From assembly GCA_026260175.1 (NCBI GenBank), contig JAKCWW010000122.1, forward strand, positions 33,915 through 97,914: 64,000 nucleotides of DNA. Reading direction: 5' to 3'. Source of the DNA: Reticulitermes lucifugus. Its lineage: Eukaryota; Arthropoda; Insecta; Blattodea; Rhinotermitidae. The position numbers were made by a program, and so were the translations under genes. Positions 36,650 through 48,999 of the stretch are shown here, in pieces; the first letter of the stretch is position 1; each line of letters starts with the position of its first letter. The notes under the pieces are model-generated. The model had not been told where the DNA came from, searched no databases, and saw only the letters and a program-made list of their open reading frames with translations.

Positions 36650-36893
36650 GCGTCTGGGATAGCGTCGTCAATATAGCGACTCGCTACAGGTTGGACGATC
36701 AGGAGTCTGAACCCCTGTGGAAGCAAGATTTTCTCTTCAGCGTACTAGTCTAGACCGGCACTCGTGCCCACCCATCCTCCTCTACAATGGCTACCGGGAC
36801 TCCTTTCTGGGGGATGGCGTTGACCACCCAACCCCATCTACAGCGGCTTATAGTGGGATGACCTTTACCCTTACCTTTTCATGCACTGATATG
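36650..36893 (+). mobile_element. SINE-B copy
   Basis: Head with GTTGGACGATCAGGAGTCTG (B-box region), then CCGGCACTCGTGCCCACCCA, TCCTCCTCTACAATGG, GGGGGATGGCGTTGACCACC and a TTTACCCTTACCTTTT tail. Family order is kept. The tail shows the repeated TTACC unit clearly. Confidence 0.75.
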
Positions 36894-39800
36894 TGATGTT
36901 AGTTGCGAAATTCCGTAATTTATAACAAGAAGTCAATATAAGTGCGCACAGTCAGCATGTATGAGGTGGGGGAAAAACATTAATAATTTTGCGTGAATTA
37001 CCTTTAATGATTGATAAAGTGACGAAGGAAGATTGGCTGTATGTCACTCTTAAGTTTACAAGTTCTCAGGCCACGAAGAATGCTCAGCTCCGACATTTCG
37101 GATGAATGGCAGGTAGAAAGGGATAATATTAACCTTTTTCTCTTCTACAACCATAACAAATTGTTATAAACTGTCGGTGAATTTCGTATTTCTTTGTTAC
37201 GTCGAAGGGCGTCAATACTCTTCAAATAATTCTAAATTAATACTGTTTAATTACTTTAAAATGAAATACTCGATTCACTGTTAATTGTGTTTCACACAAC
37301 TTTGAGATATGCTCTCGTGCTTCAAGTATGTGGAAATATCAAAGGCAAGAGCTGTTTTGGAGACCGAATAATTTCTCACAGCCATCTGTGTCCCTGTCTA
37401 CCTCCTTCCTATCTCTGCTTCAATTAATGCGCCATTTCAACAGATTTGCAAAATATGAAACATTCTCTCGGTGAATCTTAGAATTTTCTTCAAAAACATT
37501 TCTTACGGGAGAACTATTTGGGACTTTTCATACCAGAAATCATTTGTTTCCGTGGGTTTCGTTAATATTTTCTTTTACCTGACTGGGCCGGTTGATTGTT
37601 TGGATTGGTTGCTTGGTTTAGTCTTTCGGTTCGTTTTGTCATTTGGTATTTGTTATTAGCCTTGAAGTAAAGTAACAGTGTCCCTCTATAAAAATTCTAC
37701 AAAAATTACGTATGTTTATGAAGTATTTGCAAGAATTTGCAAGACTTTATTCCAAATCACAGCAACTATTATAAAAGGACATACAGATAGATGGCCGGCC
37801 ACTTAAATATAAAATAAAGTGTTGCACTTGCTTAAAACAAACCTATATTGTTTCCTTGAAATATTAAAACAAATACAATAATTATTTAGTAACACAAGAT
37901 TGAAGTGTGATTATACCAATGTTTCTAACTATGACCGTAATATTAAAAACATACGCCTAGCTTCAGTGTTACATAAATTAGGCACTGTCAGCCTGCATGC
38001 ATTTCAGTAACCAACAAGCCTCAAATACGGATACGCCTAATCACGCCATACTTAAGTATATTTATGCACTAATCGATACATAAATCTCAGCTTACCCTGG
38101 CCTATTGACTGACACACAGTTTATGTATTATCGTAACACATATTAAATAACACTAACAACAAAGTTGCAGGTGATGATAACTCAGCAGTTTATATCAATT
38201 ATATTGAAAACCTGAAAATCGCCGGCCACGGTTGAAATGTGTAGCCTGTTACAATTAATGAACACACTATTATAAGAATTAAGTGAAGATAAATAAACAG
38301 TTGTTTGTAATTGTAGGAAAATAAACATTACCTCACACAAAAACTGTTTGTCAGAACTTTCTAAGATTTCTGAAAATGTTTTCTTATTTTGAAAATATAT
38401 GCTTGTCCATAAGCAAAATCAAGCACGCGGGGAATGAAAAAATTACATAATTAATAATAGTACAATTAAAGGTTTTTTTTGCTCTTCTTGTGAGAATCCA
38501 CAAAAAAGTGTTAAGATGTTTGGACGCGTAGGTATGATCTGGTGTAAAATCAAATGCTTAAATGGTTTTCTTTCTTGAAACCAAGTACCCAATATAAGAA
38601 TGAAATTAAAGGAGAATGAAATGTACTATATTAAAATGGATTCCATTAAATTATTTCTGTTATATTACTGAGGCTGATCTTTTTACCTCCTTTGGAATAA
38701 TGGATTCTTGTGTTACAAACGGCTATCAGTAAATTGGTACTTGATTTAAGTGGGCAGATTTTTAGTTTATAAACAGGCATGCACTTAGGTATTGCAAACC
38801 ACGCAGCTAATTTCATATTTTCTCACTTGTGAATATTATGTAACCTCGTGTTTATAATGTTATACACAGTATGCTGTGCACATTTTCTGTCACAGACCAG
38901 TATATATGCTTTATGTATGTATAAAACCAGGTAATATACTCGTGAATATGCATATGCGTGTAACCGTTTACAAATTGCTCTTACCTTTGTTCGGATGGGG
39001 CAATAAAAATGTGACACAGAAAATTAGAAAACAGTTACTTTTCAAGAGGTGTATTCTGTTTAGGGCTTTGAAACAGTTCTAGTCATAAAGGGTTAAAATT
39101 TTAATAACAATATCCTTGGCGGATTTAGAAGATTACCTCTAGAATGGAATACGCTTTGGTTTAATCCTATAACATATATGCAAAGTATACGTAGGAGAGG
39201 GTCCTAAATTAATGGAAATGCACAAAACGAGATTTAAAAATGACACAGCTTAAAAATGTAGTTTCCTCTCTCCCTCACTCACTGGATATTGATGAGAAAT
39301 TTTATTTTAGCTTTTTTCGTTAATTCACGCTTTAGTATTTTCTCTCTTTTCTCTTACACACGTGAGAGTATTCACTCATACCAAAATATGAGCGAGACCT
39401 ACTGGTGGTTAAAAAAACAACCAATAGCAGAGAACTAATCAAATTCAAATATTGGATAGCTTAATTATTTTCAACGTAATTCTGTGTGTGTGTGTGTTGG
39501 TGCGGTAAAAAAGGTCTCTTCCATTACAGGGACTACTACGTCTCTTGTACAATGGTTACCGCAACAGTACCCGTCCGTGTATATGTATATATACCCTACA
39601 TATTATACTGACAGTATGACGACATCCTCAAATTCAAATTATTTTAAAATTAATCGATTTCTCATTACTGCTCGGAGGGAATATGGGAAGTATGTGACGA
39701 CATGAACCCAGAGAGTGGGGGATTGAAAACGTATTATACGAAATATTGGTGGGCTTGCCATGTTTTTTATCTTGTTTCTGTCAACCACTCCATCTACTCT

Positions 39801-40283
39801 ATATTTAAATATAATACATTTGCTGTAACGCAAAGTAAAACGGTCTGTAACATTGGACTTTGCAGTGAATATCCACAACGTAATTTTATGTTTCATATTA
39901 AAGTATATTACTCTTTATCTCTTAAAACACAGGGATATGCACAAGTTAATATTGCAAGCCAGAATCCGATCCGGGAAGTGTTGTTTTGTATTTTAATATC
40001 TCAATATATTATCAAATATAGTGTCTTTCTTGAAATGTTTACTAATGTTAATGAGTACTGGAGATGAAATTTTATCTGTAATTTTTTTGCGTGATTTCTC
40101 ATTATTGACTCCGGAGATCATTCACATGCAGAGAAGAAAATCTACTAAAGACATTCCTTTCTTTTTTGAAATCAGACACAGACATTGTTTGTTTCTTACT
40201 CTCTTTCTACGAAGGGTACTAGAATTATGAGATTTTAGGTTCCTACAGTGATCTTGTTGAAGATTGAAGTCTTATGGGATTTC
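36894..40283. other. Longest repeat-poor, gene-free tract
   Basis: About 3.4 kb of AT-rich sequence with no copy of the window's repeat families. Open frames reach 121 codons (39702-40067) with no recognisable domain. A short (GT)n lies at 39483-39498. Confidence 0.5.
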
Positions 40284-40355
40284 AGTTGGACTCCTTGGCC
40301 CGGAATATGAAGGCACAACAATCCTTCGAAACATTGGTAAACATTTACCTTTCGA
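40284..40355 (+). other. Hammerhead-like hairpin repeat HH1, copy 4
   Basis: TTGGACTCCTTGGCCC, then a five-base-pair stem GAAGG/CCTTC directly followed by GAAAC, then a GGTAA/TTACC hairpin. The first core block is decayed (GGAATATGA instead of CCTGAAGATGA), but both hairpins are intact with bases different from those of the other copies. Confidence 0.5.
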
Positions 40356-40592
40356 TACTGCGTAACATCTCACAAGGCTTCAATCTCCTGTCCTGGACTC
40401 GTAGGATACACGAAGACAAGTGATTCTCAAAATGTAGGTCTACTGGTTTGTATAATTTTTTAAATAATCGCTGATTCCCTGGGCAATGTATGCGGCGTTT
40501 AATATTTAAGTTAGACCAGTTACGATTCACATAAAACCAACAAGGTGCACAAAATTTGTAAACTTAACAGCCACTGGTTTCCTCCCCAATAT

Positions 40593-40621
40593 ATTTCGAC
40601 CATTTATAAAATCGTCTTCAG
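40593..40621 (-). other. Hammerhead-like motif with long hairpin
   Basis: Minus strand: CTGAA, then GACGATTT/AAATGGTC pairing over eight positions with one G-G mismatch and loop TAT, then GAAAT. The first core block CTGAAGA overlaps the stem. Confidence 0.35.
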
Positions 40622-40928
40622 GTACACATTTATGGAACATAGATATCAAGTGCCAAAATGTATATCAGTCAGGTATGTATTGATATAATTATATCACTCA
40701 GTTATACTTATTGATTGTGCTGTTGTCACTTATATTCCCCTGTTGACTATTTTGTATCAGGGACTAACGTACTTATCTGTTTTTAATTCCAAGTCTGGCT
40801 GTTACACTATAGACATTTTGAGACTTGTGTATACCCACACGTTACACGAAGGAATTTTACAACTGATTCTTTTCGTAAAGTAGCAATATTTAATATGTAT
40901 AATTTATAATTTATAATACATATAATTT

Positions 40929-41120
40929 GCCGATCCCAGTGGCCGTGCGGTCTAAGGCGTGGGTCTTCGGCCGCTCGCTTACNNNNNNNNNNNNNNNNNN
41001 NNNNNNNNNNNNNNNNNNNNNNNNNNNNNNNNNNNNNNNNNNNNNNNNNNNNNNNNNNACCATGAAACCTCGACGAGGAGGCCCAGGCCCATATAGGGCT
41101 GTCGAGCCATACAAAAAAAA
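40929..41120 (+). mobile_element. SINE-C copy 2, interrupted by assembly gap
   Basis: The head GCCGATCCCAGTGGCCGTGC followed by GGTCTAAGGCGTGGG and the end CCTCGACGAGGAGGCCCAGG plus A-rich tail match copy 1 at 35.8 kb. A perfect 13-base target duplication, ATACATATAATTT, lies at 40916-40928 and 41121-41133. The middle, including the B box, falls in the run of N. Open frames through the gap are artefacts. Confidence 0.88.
40983..41058. other. Assembly gap (76 N)
   Basis: Run of N inside SINE-C copy 2. By alignment with copy 1, about 139 bases are expected here if the copy is intact, so the stated gap length is about 60 bases short or the copy has a deletion. Confidence 0.95.
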
Positions 41121-41296
41121 ATACATATAATTTATAATATATATAATTTATGTAACTGTAATACATTGAATTTCTTCTCCTTGACATGCATATAACTATT
41201 GTGTAATTACCCGATATGGCGCCTTGTCCGAATGATAATTCAACTTAACAAGCAAGTCTCTCTGCACCCTCTGTGCTATAAAACAAGTAAGGTGTA

Positions 41297-41556
41297 TGAG
41301 CATAGTATGAATGATGCAGGTTTCTGAATTGTAATCACATGCATGTCATACCCGTGACAAGTACATGTGATTGTACACAAACATTTAAAAAAGGCTAGGA
41401 ATTTTGATTCGTACATGTGATTCTATATAAACTTTTAAAAAGGGTAGGAATTTTGATTCGTACATGAGCACAGTAAGAATGATGCAGATGTCTGAATTTT
41501 GATCACATGCATGTGACACCCATGATACATACACGTAATCATGTATAAACATGTGA
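41297..41556. repeat. Nested tandem repeat
   Basis: An outer unit starting (C/T)ATGAGCA(C/T)AGTA.GAATG occurs at ~41297 and ~41462; both copies go on to GATGCAG.T.TCTGAATT and ATCACATGCATGT. Inside, a 50-base unit GTACATGTGATT... ending GGAATTTTGATTC occurs twice, at 41361-41410 and 41411-41459. Confidence 0.88.
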
Positions 41557-43935
41557 AATATTTAATACCTTCTTACATTTTGGACTTGGAATTAACAAGA
41601 GATGAATTTTATTAGTCTCCGATGTCAAATATCAGAGTGGAATGTGAGTGAAAATATTAAAATTAATCAGTCCACATGGGCGTACGTTTTTTATATCGGT
41701 ACATGTAGAGTAGTTAGCTATATTAAACTTACTAGTACAAATTTTGGTACCTGATATCTAAGTTTTGTAAACAGGTCTCCCCAAGGATGACCTTACAAAA
41801 CGTCGAAATATGCTGATGAGAGAATAAACGGTTCATAGTTTTACAACGTGTGTTTAAGTGGCTGTTTTTGTGATTTGTTTACTTGAAGGATACACGATTA
41901 ACCATGTAACACTATAAGATCGTACAAACTTATACTAAAATACAATTTCTTTCATAAGTAAGATATTATACATACTTTGTTATGATGCACGTGTATTAAG
42001 GTCTTAAACAACTCTTAACACCCATTACAGGTTCGAAAGTTACTTGGGGCGTAGAAGTTCGCCCATCTTCTTCTATATTGTGTTAAGCCATTAAGCGAAG
42101 GCCTGAGTTAAAAGGTGGACCAAATTACAAAATGTAAAATTTTTGTTTTTATGTGCTATGTATAAAAGTAATGACTTAAAAAATGAAGAGAAAAATTATG
42201 TACGATTACGAGAACAGAATGATTTCTCACGTTACGATCTAAACTTAAAGAAAATGTGCAGCATCAAATCACGTATTCATTTTGTAGCCTTTTGAACTTT
42301 GACACCGTTTAGTGCTGGAGGCTAACAACGACGCGTTTTTTTTCGGAATTTCAGTGTCAATCCAGAACATTGCACGGTATCAAAACCTAGAAGAAAATAA
42401 TCTGGAAAATCTGCGCTGTCAAAACCTCGAATTTCGACGAACTCTTTTATCTGATCATGAACAAGCATGCGTGCCTTCGAATACCATGTTAAATATTACA
42501 TGACAATCAACGCTTCTCGCACATACTATGGTATTTCGGACCATGACACTGTGCAGTCTGGTAAATAATTAGGAAATTTTCGAAGAAACAAATTGCTTCC
42601 ATCCTCAAAGTATTGAAATTCTACTCTCCATGTTCCGGAGTAACCTTGACAACTTTCCAGACTGTGCAGCAGGCTTATTTAAAGCGACTAGAGTAAAAAT
42701 TTTTACCTCAGTGAAAAACTCAAATTTTAAAAACAGGTTTTATGATTTAAAGTTCCATTAGGCCTGTGGACAAGCATTCTAACATTTGAACTAAAGGTAA
42801 GGATGGCTGTAGAACTAAATTATTTTAAAAATACCATATAAATTTTGTTGAAATTAAGATTATGTTTGGACATCATAATCATTTTCTTTGGGAGACGTGC
42901 GAAAATCAAGCTTCTTTAGGTATATTTATTAAAAAATTTTATCGGTCTGCTTGAATGTAATGCAGATTCTTACACTGTACATGAAACAAAGTTTCATCTC
43001 TTCTACAGATTCAAATATTGCCTGAATACTGTGCACTTATGCGCACCTTTAACCCAAATTTACGCTTCAGGTCTATAACCCCCAAATGTTGAACTTTAAC
43101 ATAAAAGGTGTTACAGAATACTTAATTGAATACTTAATTCATTTGCCTTGACATTAATGTAGTTTTGTTATGTTCTATACTAATCATGCATTGCATATAT
43201 TTCATGGTTTCCTGCATGTATCAGATTAACGGCATGCTTTATTATATCGCCTCTTTCAATAGACCTACGATTTCTTGTGACATAATTATTTACTGCAAAT
43301 TTTCAAGAGGGGTTTAAATGGTACATAACATCACATGTTTCTAATTAAGCACCTCTATACTTACTACATTCATATCTCCCACAATATTTGCTTCGTTACT
43401 TACTTATCAATATGAACAACACTACTTGCAATATTTACCTAACAGTAAATTACCTTCACATTCCTACTCAGCAGTTTCACGTTTCGTGAGGGTCACAGTA
43501 CATCTTATTTTACATAAATGAGGCCCGGCTATTAAAACTTTGAGGAACATATTTGGAGAGAGCCGGATTTAGCTTTCCGAGACTGACAGGATCAAGATAG
43601 CTTCATACCGAAAACATTTCCAGCAAATGGCCTTCTGTTTACACAGTACGTGCACCCTGATTACAAAATGTTCGCCCTTACGTTCTACCATTCCAGACAT
43701 ATGTAACAGCTTCTTCATTTATTATACTTAACAAAGGAGTGAAAGAATAGCATAATTTATTGAAAATAACTTTCTTCAGATATCTAATTAAAGTTTTATT
43801 CTCTTACATGAAAATAACGGAATTCAAACACAAAATACTTCAAGAATCTTATGTTGGAACGTTGTGATGCAATTTTAAATGAACAGAATGTATCACGCAT
43901 TCTTTTCTCATCGTTTGAGATTATGTAATTTTGTG
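41557..43935. other. Gene-free AT-rich tract
   Basis: Apart from a weak hammerhead-like motif at 41784-41810 (GGATGACC...GTCGAAAT), nothing is recognised. Confidence 0.45.
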
Positions 43936-43995
43936 TGTATGTATGTATGTATGTATGTATGTATGTATGTATGTACGTACATACATACATACATT
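43936..43995. repeat. (GTAT)n/(ATAC)n palindromic microsatellite
   Basis: About nine GTAT units turn at ACGT into the complementary ATAC series, giving a perfect 36-base palindrome without spacer at 43959-43994. Confidence 0.96.
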
Positions 43996-44080
43996 CCACA
44001 GATCCATAAGTCTGTCGAAGTGACAACTGGATGTGGAATAAATCATAATATACAAATATACAGCTATACAGCTGTACTTA

Positions 44081-44128
44081 CGTATGTATGTATGTATTTA
44101 TGTATGTTTATTTGTGTTTGTGTGTATG
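44081..44128. repeat. Imperfect (GTAT)n microsatellite
   Basis: GTAT units decaying into TTTATTTGTGTTTG. Confidence 0.85.
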
Positions 44129-45512
44129 AAACTGAAAAAAGTTCCTTTTATTCCAACGTGTATTCAGAGATGAAGGGATGGTTTGCTAACTGTAACACTG
44201 TTTCTATAACAGACTTGTTCCCCATTTTTTGTAAAATCGTAGACTAACACCATAGATGTGTCCGTGTTATCCAAATCTACTTCCAGGGCTCTCTTTTCCA
44301 GGGCGGTATATTCTTACTTTCGAATTCCAATCGTGTGTGTGTCTTTCCTTATAAACCCCTACATAATCAAATACTGCATCTATCATCAAATTAGTCTCGG
44401 TGTCAAAAGTGCATCGTTAAACGCTACTGTGATGTTATAGCGTACCGATTCCAATGATGTTTTTATACAAGAGTCCTTATACGAACTTCCTGCTGTGGCA
44501 TCTACCGGTGAAGATTAACTAAGTCAATCAAAACAATAATTACTCTACCGGACAACAAGATAATGTGGGCCCCGTATGACTGTCGGGACCTCTCGCGCAT
44601 CAAAGTTGACCCCTTTGTAACAGCTTCTGTAGTTGCATTAACTTTTTGATTTATTGACATGATATGGTAATGGAAGTGAGTTGAGGCTTCATACAGTAGC
44701 GCGGCCTCATCTAGTCTCCAACTGTAGTCTGGTCTGCCATGTTTTTTTAATTAATACTCCTTCTAGAGTTTTTTTTAGAATAACGTACGTCATCTAACTT
44801 TGAAGCTTTGACACGATACAGCACTTTTACCGGGAGCTAGCTGACATCATGGCTAAATTCTGTACTTTGCCTGAAATTGAACGTCATTTTGAGCCCTTCA
44901 CAACGACAGGCTTCCAAAATAAATCCAGTTCCATGTGTTAAACTCTGTCGGATATCAATGAAAATATTCATGTAATACCCCAGTCAGAGTGTTCGGCGTA
45001 ACTATATCCAGGGATGGACGAAGCACGGTCTGGTCTAATAGCAGGGTACGTAACATTAGTTTTGTCTGTGAACTATGGCCCACACCCCATTGATTCAACT
45101 TATGGCCAAACGGGGCACGAGTGTATATTAAGGTTTTAATTCAGTAAGTGGAGAAGTGAATAAAACTGAAGAGAAGCCGGATTCTAACACATATTACAAA
45201 CTTTGTTTTAAAGATAGGAAAGAAAAGACCGGTAAGCAGAACAAAATAAATAATCATAAATTCACACATGTCGTAATTACAGCTCATCAGAAATTTGCAA
45301 TTATTAATCTTTTTTTAAATTAATAAAATACACTCCTCACGCAGCTAAATCATCTATTCGCTATTGCAAAGTCTTGCTCTCAATGATCGTTGAGTCTTAT
45401 AATTTGTGCAAGGCAACTAAGAAGTGATCCCTTATTTTCAAAATGCGCAGATTTTAGTGAGTCACATTTACTGTTGACGGCTATTCTCCGAGTGTTTAAA
45501 ACATTTTTCTTT
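44129..45512. other. Gene-free tract, nothing recognised
   Basis: A slightly GC-richer patch at 44555-44620 matches nothing else here. Confidence 0.45.
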
Positions 45513-45862
45513 ATAACAAGAAATGCAGATATACTCAGTCTAAACACAACTGTATTTTACAGATGAAACTAATTACATATTTCGACTAATGACATTAGTC
45601 ATCATCATCAGTTTATAAAATGTTGTATAAACTTCATAACGTACTATTTCTGAAGCTGCGTACTTTACATCTTATGTACATTATACAACACCACCTTTGT
45701 CAGGTTCGAGATCTCTAACAACCAATCCAGCTGTAAACATTTCCTTTTCAAATTTTTGTAATTAGCCTGATGATGGCTACCGAAATTAGCCGCAATTTGT
45801 AGCTGATTTTAGCTGTAAAATAAAGTAGTGTTTAGTGTGACACTATTTGAATTTCTTGTTAT
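45513..45862. mobile_element. 350-bp inverted-repeat element with hammerhead-like arms
   Basis: Left arm 45513-45611 and right arm 45767-45862 are inverted copies: both start ATAACAAGAAAT at the outer end, then (C/A)TAAACAC, then CTGTAAAAT(A/-)-type sequence, then a CTGATGA core. On the minus strand the left arm reads CTGATGATGAT, stem GACTAAT/ATTAGTC with loop GTC, then GAAAT. On the plus strand the right arm reads CTGATGAT, stem GGCTA/TAGCC, then GCAAT. The inner 155 bases are unique. No coding capacity and no clear target duplication. It could be a non-autonomous DNA transposon (MITE) or paired Penelope-like ends in opposite orientation. Confidence 0.65.
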
Positions 45863-47231
45863 ATGGTAAACACAACAGGGATGAATTGCCTTCAGACTAA
45901 CACTTTCCTTTATTTTCCGAATTTTCCGAATTTTCGAGAAAATATCTGGTGCCTTCAATTGTCTCAAATATGATACCGAAAAATTGGACTTCACTGTTGT
46001 GATCGGAATTTTGCTACTAAGTCTTTCCGTATATGTCGCAATACATTCAATTACATTTTAGGTGGCGACAATTAAAACTGATATATTTGTTTAAAGTAAC
46101 TCTTTAACGGAAATAGTAGTGCTAAAAATAGCAAGTTCATCCTTCTCTTTCCAACTTACCAAATTGAAACACGTAGCTAGCTCTATGCTATCTCAGAGGG
46201 CAAACTAAATTGAGACTAGCTCATTATGGGGAAAGGCACATCATTTGTTTAAAAGGCTTTTCTCTCTTATGCACAGGGGAGGTTTCGTTATATAGGGATG
46301 GGAATGAGGGTTGAGGAAGGGGGTAGATATTGATTTGTTTAGCTGTTACTCTATAGGACTAAAACCGGTCGGTTGTTGGAGGGTTTTGTGAACAGAAATA
46401 GATAATTCAAACGCCAGAGAATCGTCGCTGAAAGATTTAACCCAACGAGATATGGATTCTGCGCAGGAATGAGAAGTCGGAAAGGAAAACTGCATAGTTC
46501 TTCTCAGTATACACTCCATCTTTAATTGTGTTATAATGACTACTTTTAATGAACAACAACTCCATGTTTATACTGGTACTTCCCTGGAACTCTGAACTTA
46601 TCAGTCGTTACGTGAGTGATATTTTTATGATAAATAGATGTCCGACAACTCGAGTAGAGCTAGAACTATTCAATTTTGGCTTTCCTCCATCGTCCGTTTT
46701 TTTTAATACAGAAGTTAAACACAATGTTTCAGAAATGGTACTTAGTTCCGCGTGCAGGTAAGTGGTGGAGGGTCACCTACTCACTTCGATCCGTTAGAGA
46801 CGTTCTGATACTGTGGGACCAAAGGCTGAACAACGGACAAATTCGAAAAGCTGAGGGGGTGTAAATGTGTCTCTTCATCGTCAGATCTCTGTGGACTTGA
46901 GAAATTTGTTACAGAAGAAACGTTTCTGTCGAATTCGAAAGTGAAAACGCACATATGACAGCCTCTTAGGGAAAAGCTTTTCAAGGTCCACGCTTTATTC
47001 ATTATTTAACGATTGTGCCTTTACCTCAGGTTATATAGTGTAGAATGAAAAATTATTAGCAAATGTTGGTCGATATATAATTTGAGGTATAGTCCAGTAA
47101 CTTGCTTGGAGAGTTTGACAGAAGCTACAAAACATCCTTTAGGATATTCGGTGATTGGGCCGAGATTCCAATCGGGCATATCGTGAATAAAGGGCAGAAG
47201 AATTGCCGCTTGAAAAAATTGCTCAGTAAGA
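45863..47231. other. Gene-free tract, nothing recognised
   Basis: Open frames up to 85 codons without recognisable sequence. Confidence 0.45.
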
Positions 47232-47470
47232 CACTTTTCTTCCTTGTTAGGCGCTTTCGCAAAATTCAGAAAAGCGACAATTAGCTTCGTCTGTTTGTCT
47301 CTCTCTCTCCGTCCGTCCGTCCGTCCGTATAGAACATCTCGGCTCCCACTCGACGCATTTTCATGAAATGAAATTCTGTCGCGAAATTCAATATTCATTA
47401 AAATCTGACAATGGTACACGAAAGCGCCTCAATGTTACGTTATAGTACATTACCTGTCTTGTTATTTATT
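47232..47470 (+). mobile_element. Repeat E copy, internally deleted
   Basis: Both ends of the 3085-3622 copy are present, but the ~320-base middle is missing; the join falls near 47405-47430. It carries a perfect (TCCG)5 at 47309-47328. A 132-codon minus-strand frame (47021-47419) crosses it and is not a gene. Confidence 0.7.
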
Positions 47471-48586
47471 TGTGGTGAGTAAAGGAAAATGTTTGGATAA
47501 CACGATATGTTATAATCAGTAAAACTTGATGTATAAGAATATAGAAAATATTCCGGTGCTAGCACAGAGTTTTTTTTTGTCCAGACTCTATAAACATCGA
47601 GAAAGGTAACAGAAACTAAAATTATAAAGTACTGAGAGAAATCTTGAGGTACTAGTACGTTGGAAGAAAACATTATATTCCTTCAAAATGTGTGTAACAT
47701 TTTATCGTACTACATATCGAGGACAAAATACTGGAGAGTGACAATCCTGAAGTCTTAGATTTTTCAGTATAAATTCAGTATTACAGATCAGTACTCTTAC
47801 TAGGCTTAAATTTCGCTTGACAGTTAAGATTGGCACAAAATGTGATTACGTACGTGATCGCACTTAATCATAAAATAAGTTGTAGACCTACAATTTATTT
47901 TTGAACTCTCATGATTATTTAATATTTATAAAAATAAATAATCTGATTATTAGAGAAGTGTGATGTTTTTTGAGAGTGCATGTTGAGGATAAATCAACTA
48001 TAATAAAATACACCACGGCTGTTCATTATTTTTATAGTCTTGGTGTTGCAGTAAGTAGAGTAGAGTGTGTAAGCAATGATTGGCTTGATTTTAGAAGGCT
48101 CCACGAGATGTAGTTTTGAGAGTATTATGAGTTTGTGTGTTGATGAATTTAATTAATGTATTGCAACACTACAATGTTATTGGTAGCTGAAGGTTCTCTT
48201 ACTGGTACGGAAGCCCTTTGTAAGACAACAAAGAGAAATAAAAATTTAATATGTGAATGCAGTAAATTTAGTTGTCATTAATTAAAATATTCTCACTTGG
48301 ATGTTCCTCTTTTATACAGTCTGTTCACTAAATTCGTGGTCAGCTGTTTAGGGAGTTTCACTTTTATCAACTTCCCAAATTAAAGCAAACCTCAACGAAC
48401 ATGCGACTGGGAAGGCAGGCCGTGGCTGCAATATTAATTTGACACTAACATGCGAGTTCAACATATCGAACTTTTGCGAGCAAATAGATGACTGGCCTCG
48501 ATGCACGTTTACTATATCGCACACTGCATCACTCTAATTAAAAACCGCCAACATAAAGCTAGTAGCAAAATTAAGCATAACGTATG
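47471..48586. other. Gene-free AT-rich tract
   Basis: No gene or shared repeat seen. Confidence 0.5.
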
Positions 48587-48999
48587 GGCTTTTGCAATCT
48601 CTTGCAAACGGAAAAGTGTGTACGAGCTCCTGCGTATGGGCTTCCAAACAGAAACAAACTTTCCATATGAGCTTCTACTCATGCATTGACAAGCCGAAAC
48701 AAATATTCCATGGGACCTTCTGCACATGCGCCAACCAGATATTTCATATTTGTCTCTGCACATGCGCTTACAAACAATCAAGTATTCCATACGATCTTCC
48801 GCACATGCACTTGCATACAGCAAATGTTTTCTGTAAGTTTGTACGCATTCACTTAAAGCCAACAAATATTTCTTATGTTGTTCTGTGCATGAACTTACAA
48901 ACAGAAGCAAATCTTTAACGTAATATGCTGCGTATTTTCTTGCAAACAAAAGTGATTCACTATGAGTTTCTGCACATGCGTTGCGAACAAAAATTTGCC
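48587..48999. repeat. ~45-bp minisatellite, about 10 degenerate units
   Basis: Units of 36-48 bases share the pattern TTCTGCACATGCG, CTTACAAACAGAA, then CAAAT.TTCCATATGA. Examples start near 48630, 48675, 48718, 48755, 48798 and 48960. The minus-strand frame 48512-49027 stays open for 171 codons through the array with a Cys/Ser/Arg-rich motif of about 15 residues per unit (e.g. LYASACAEDRMEYL). It has no known domain. Confidence 0.85.

Noticed and set aside
40807-41187. Open frames of 67-126 codons spanning the N run
   Set aside because: They depend on unknown bases in the gap and lie inside SINE-C.
48587-48999. Regular repeats resembling a CRISPR array
   Set aside because: Units are contiguous and all degenerate, with no unique spacers, in an animal genome. 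It is a minisatellite.
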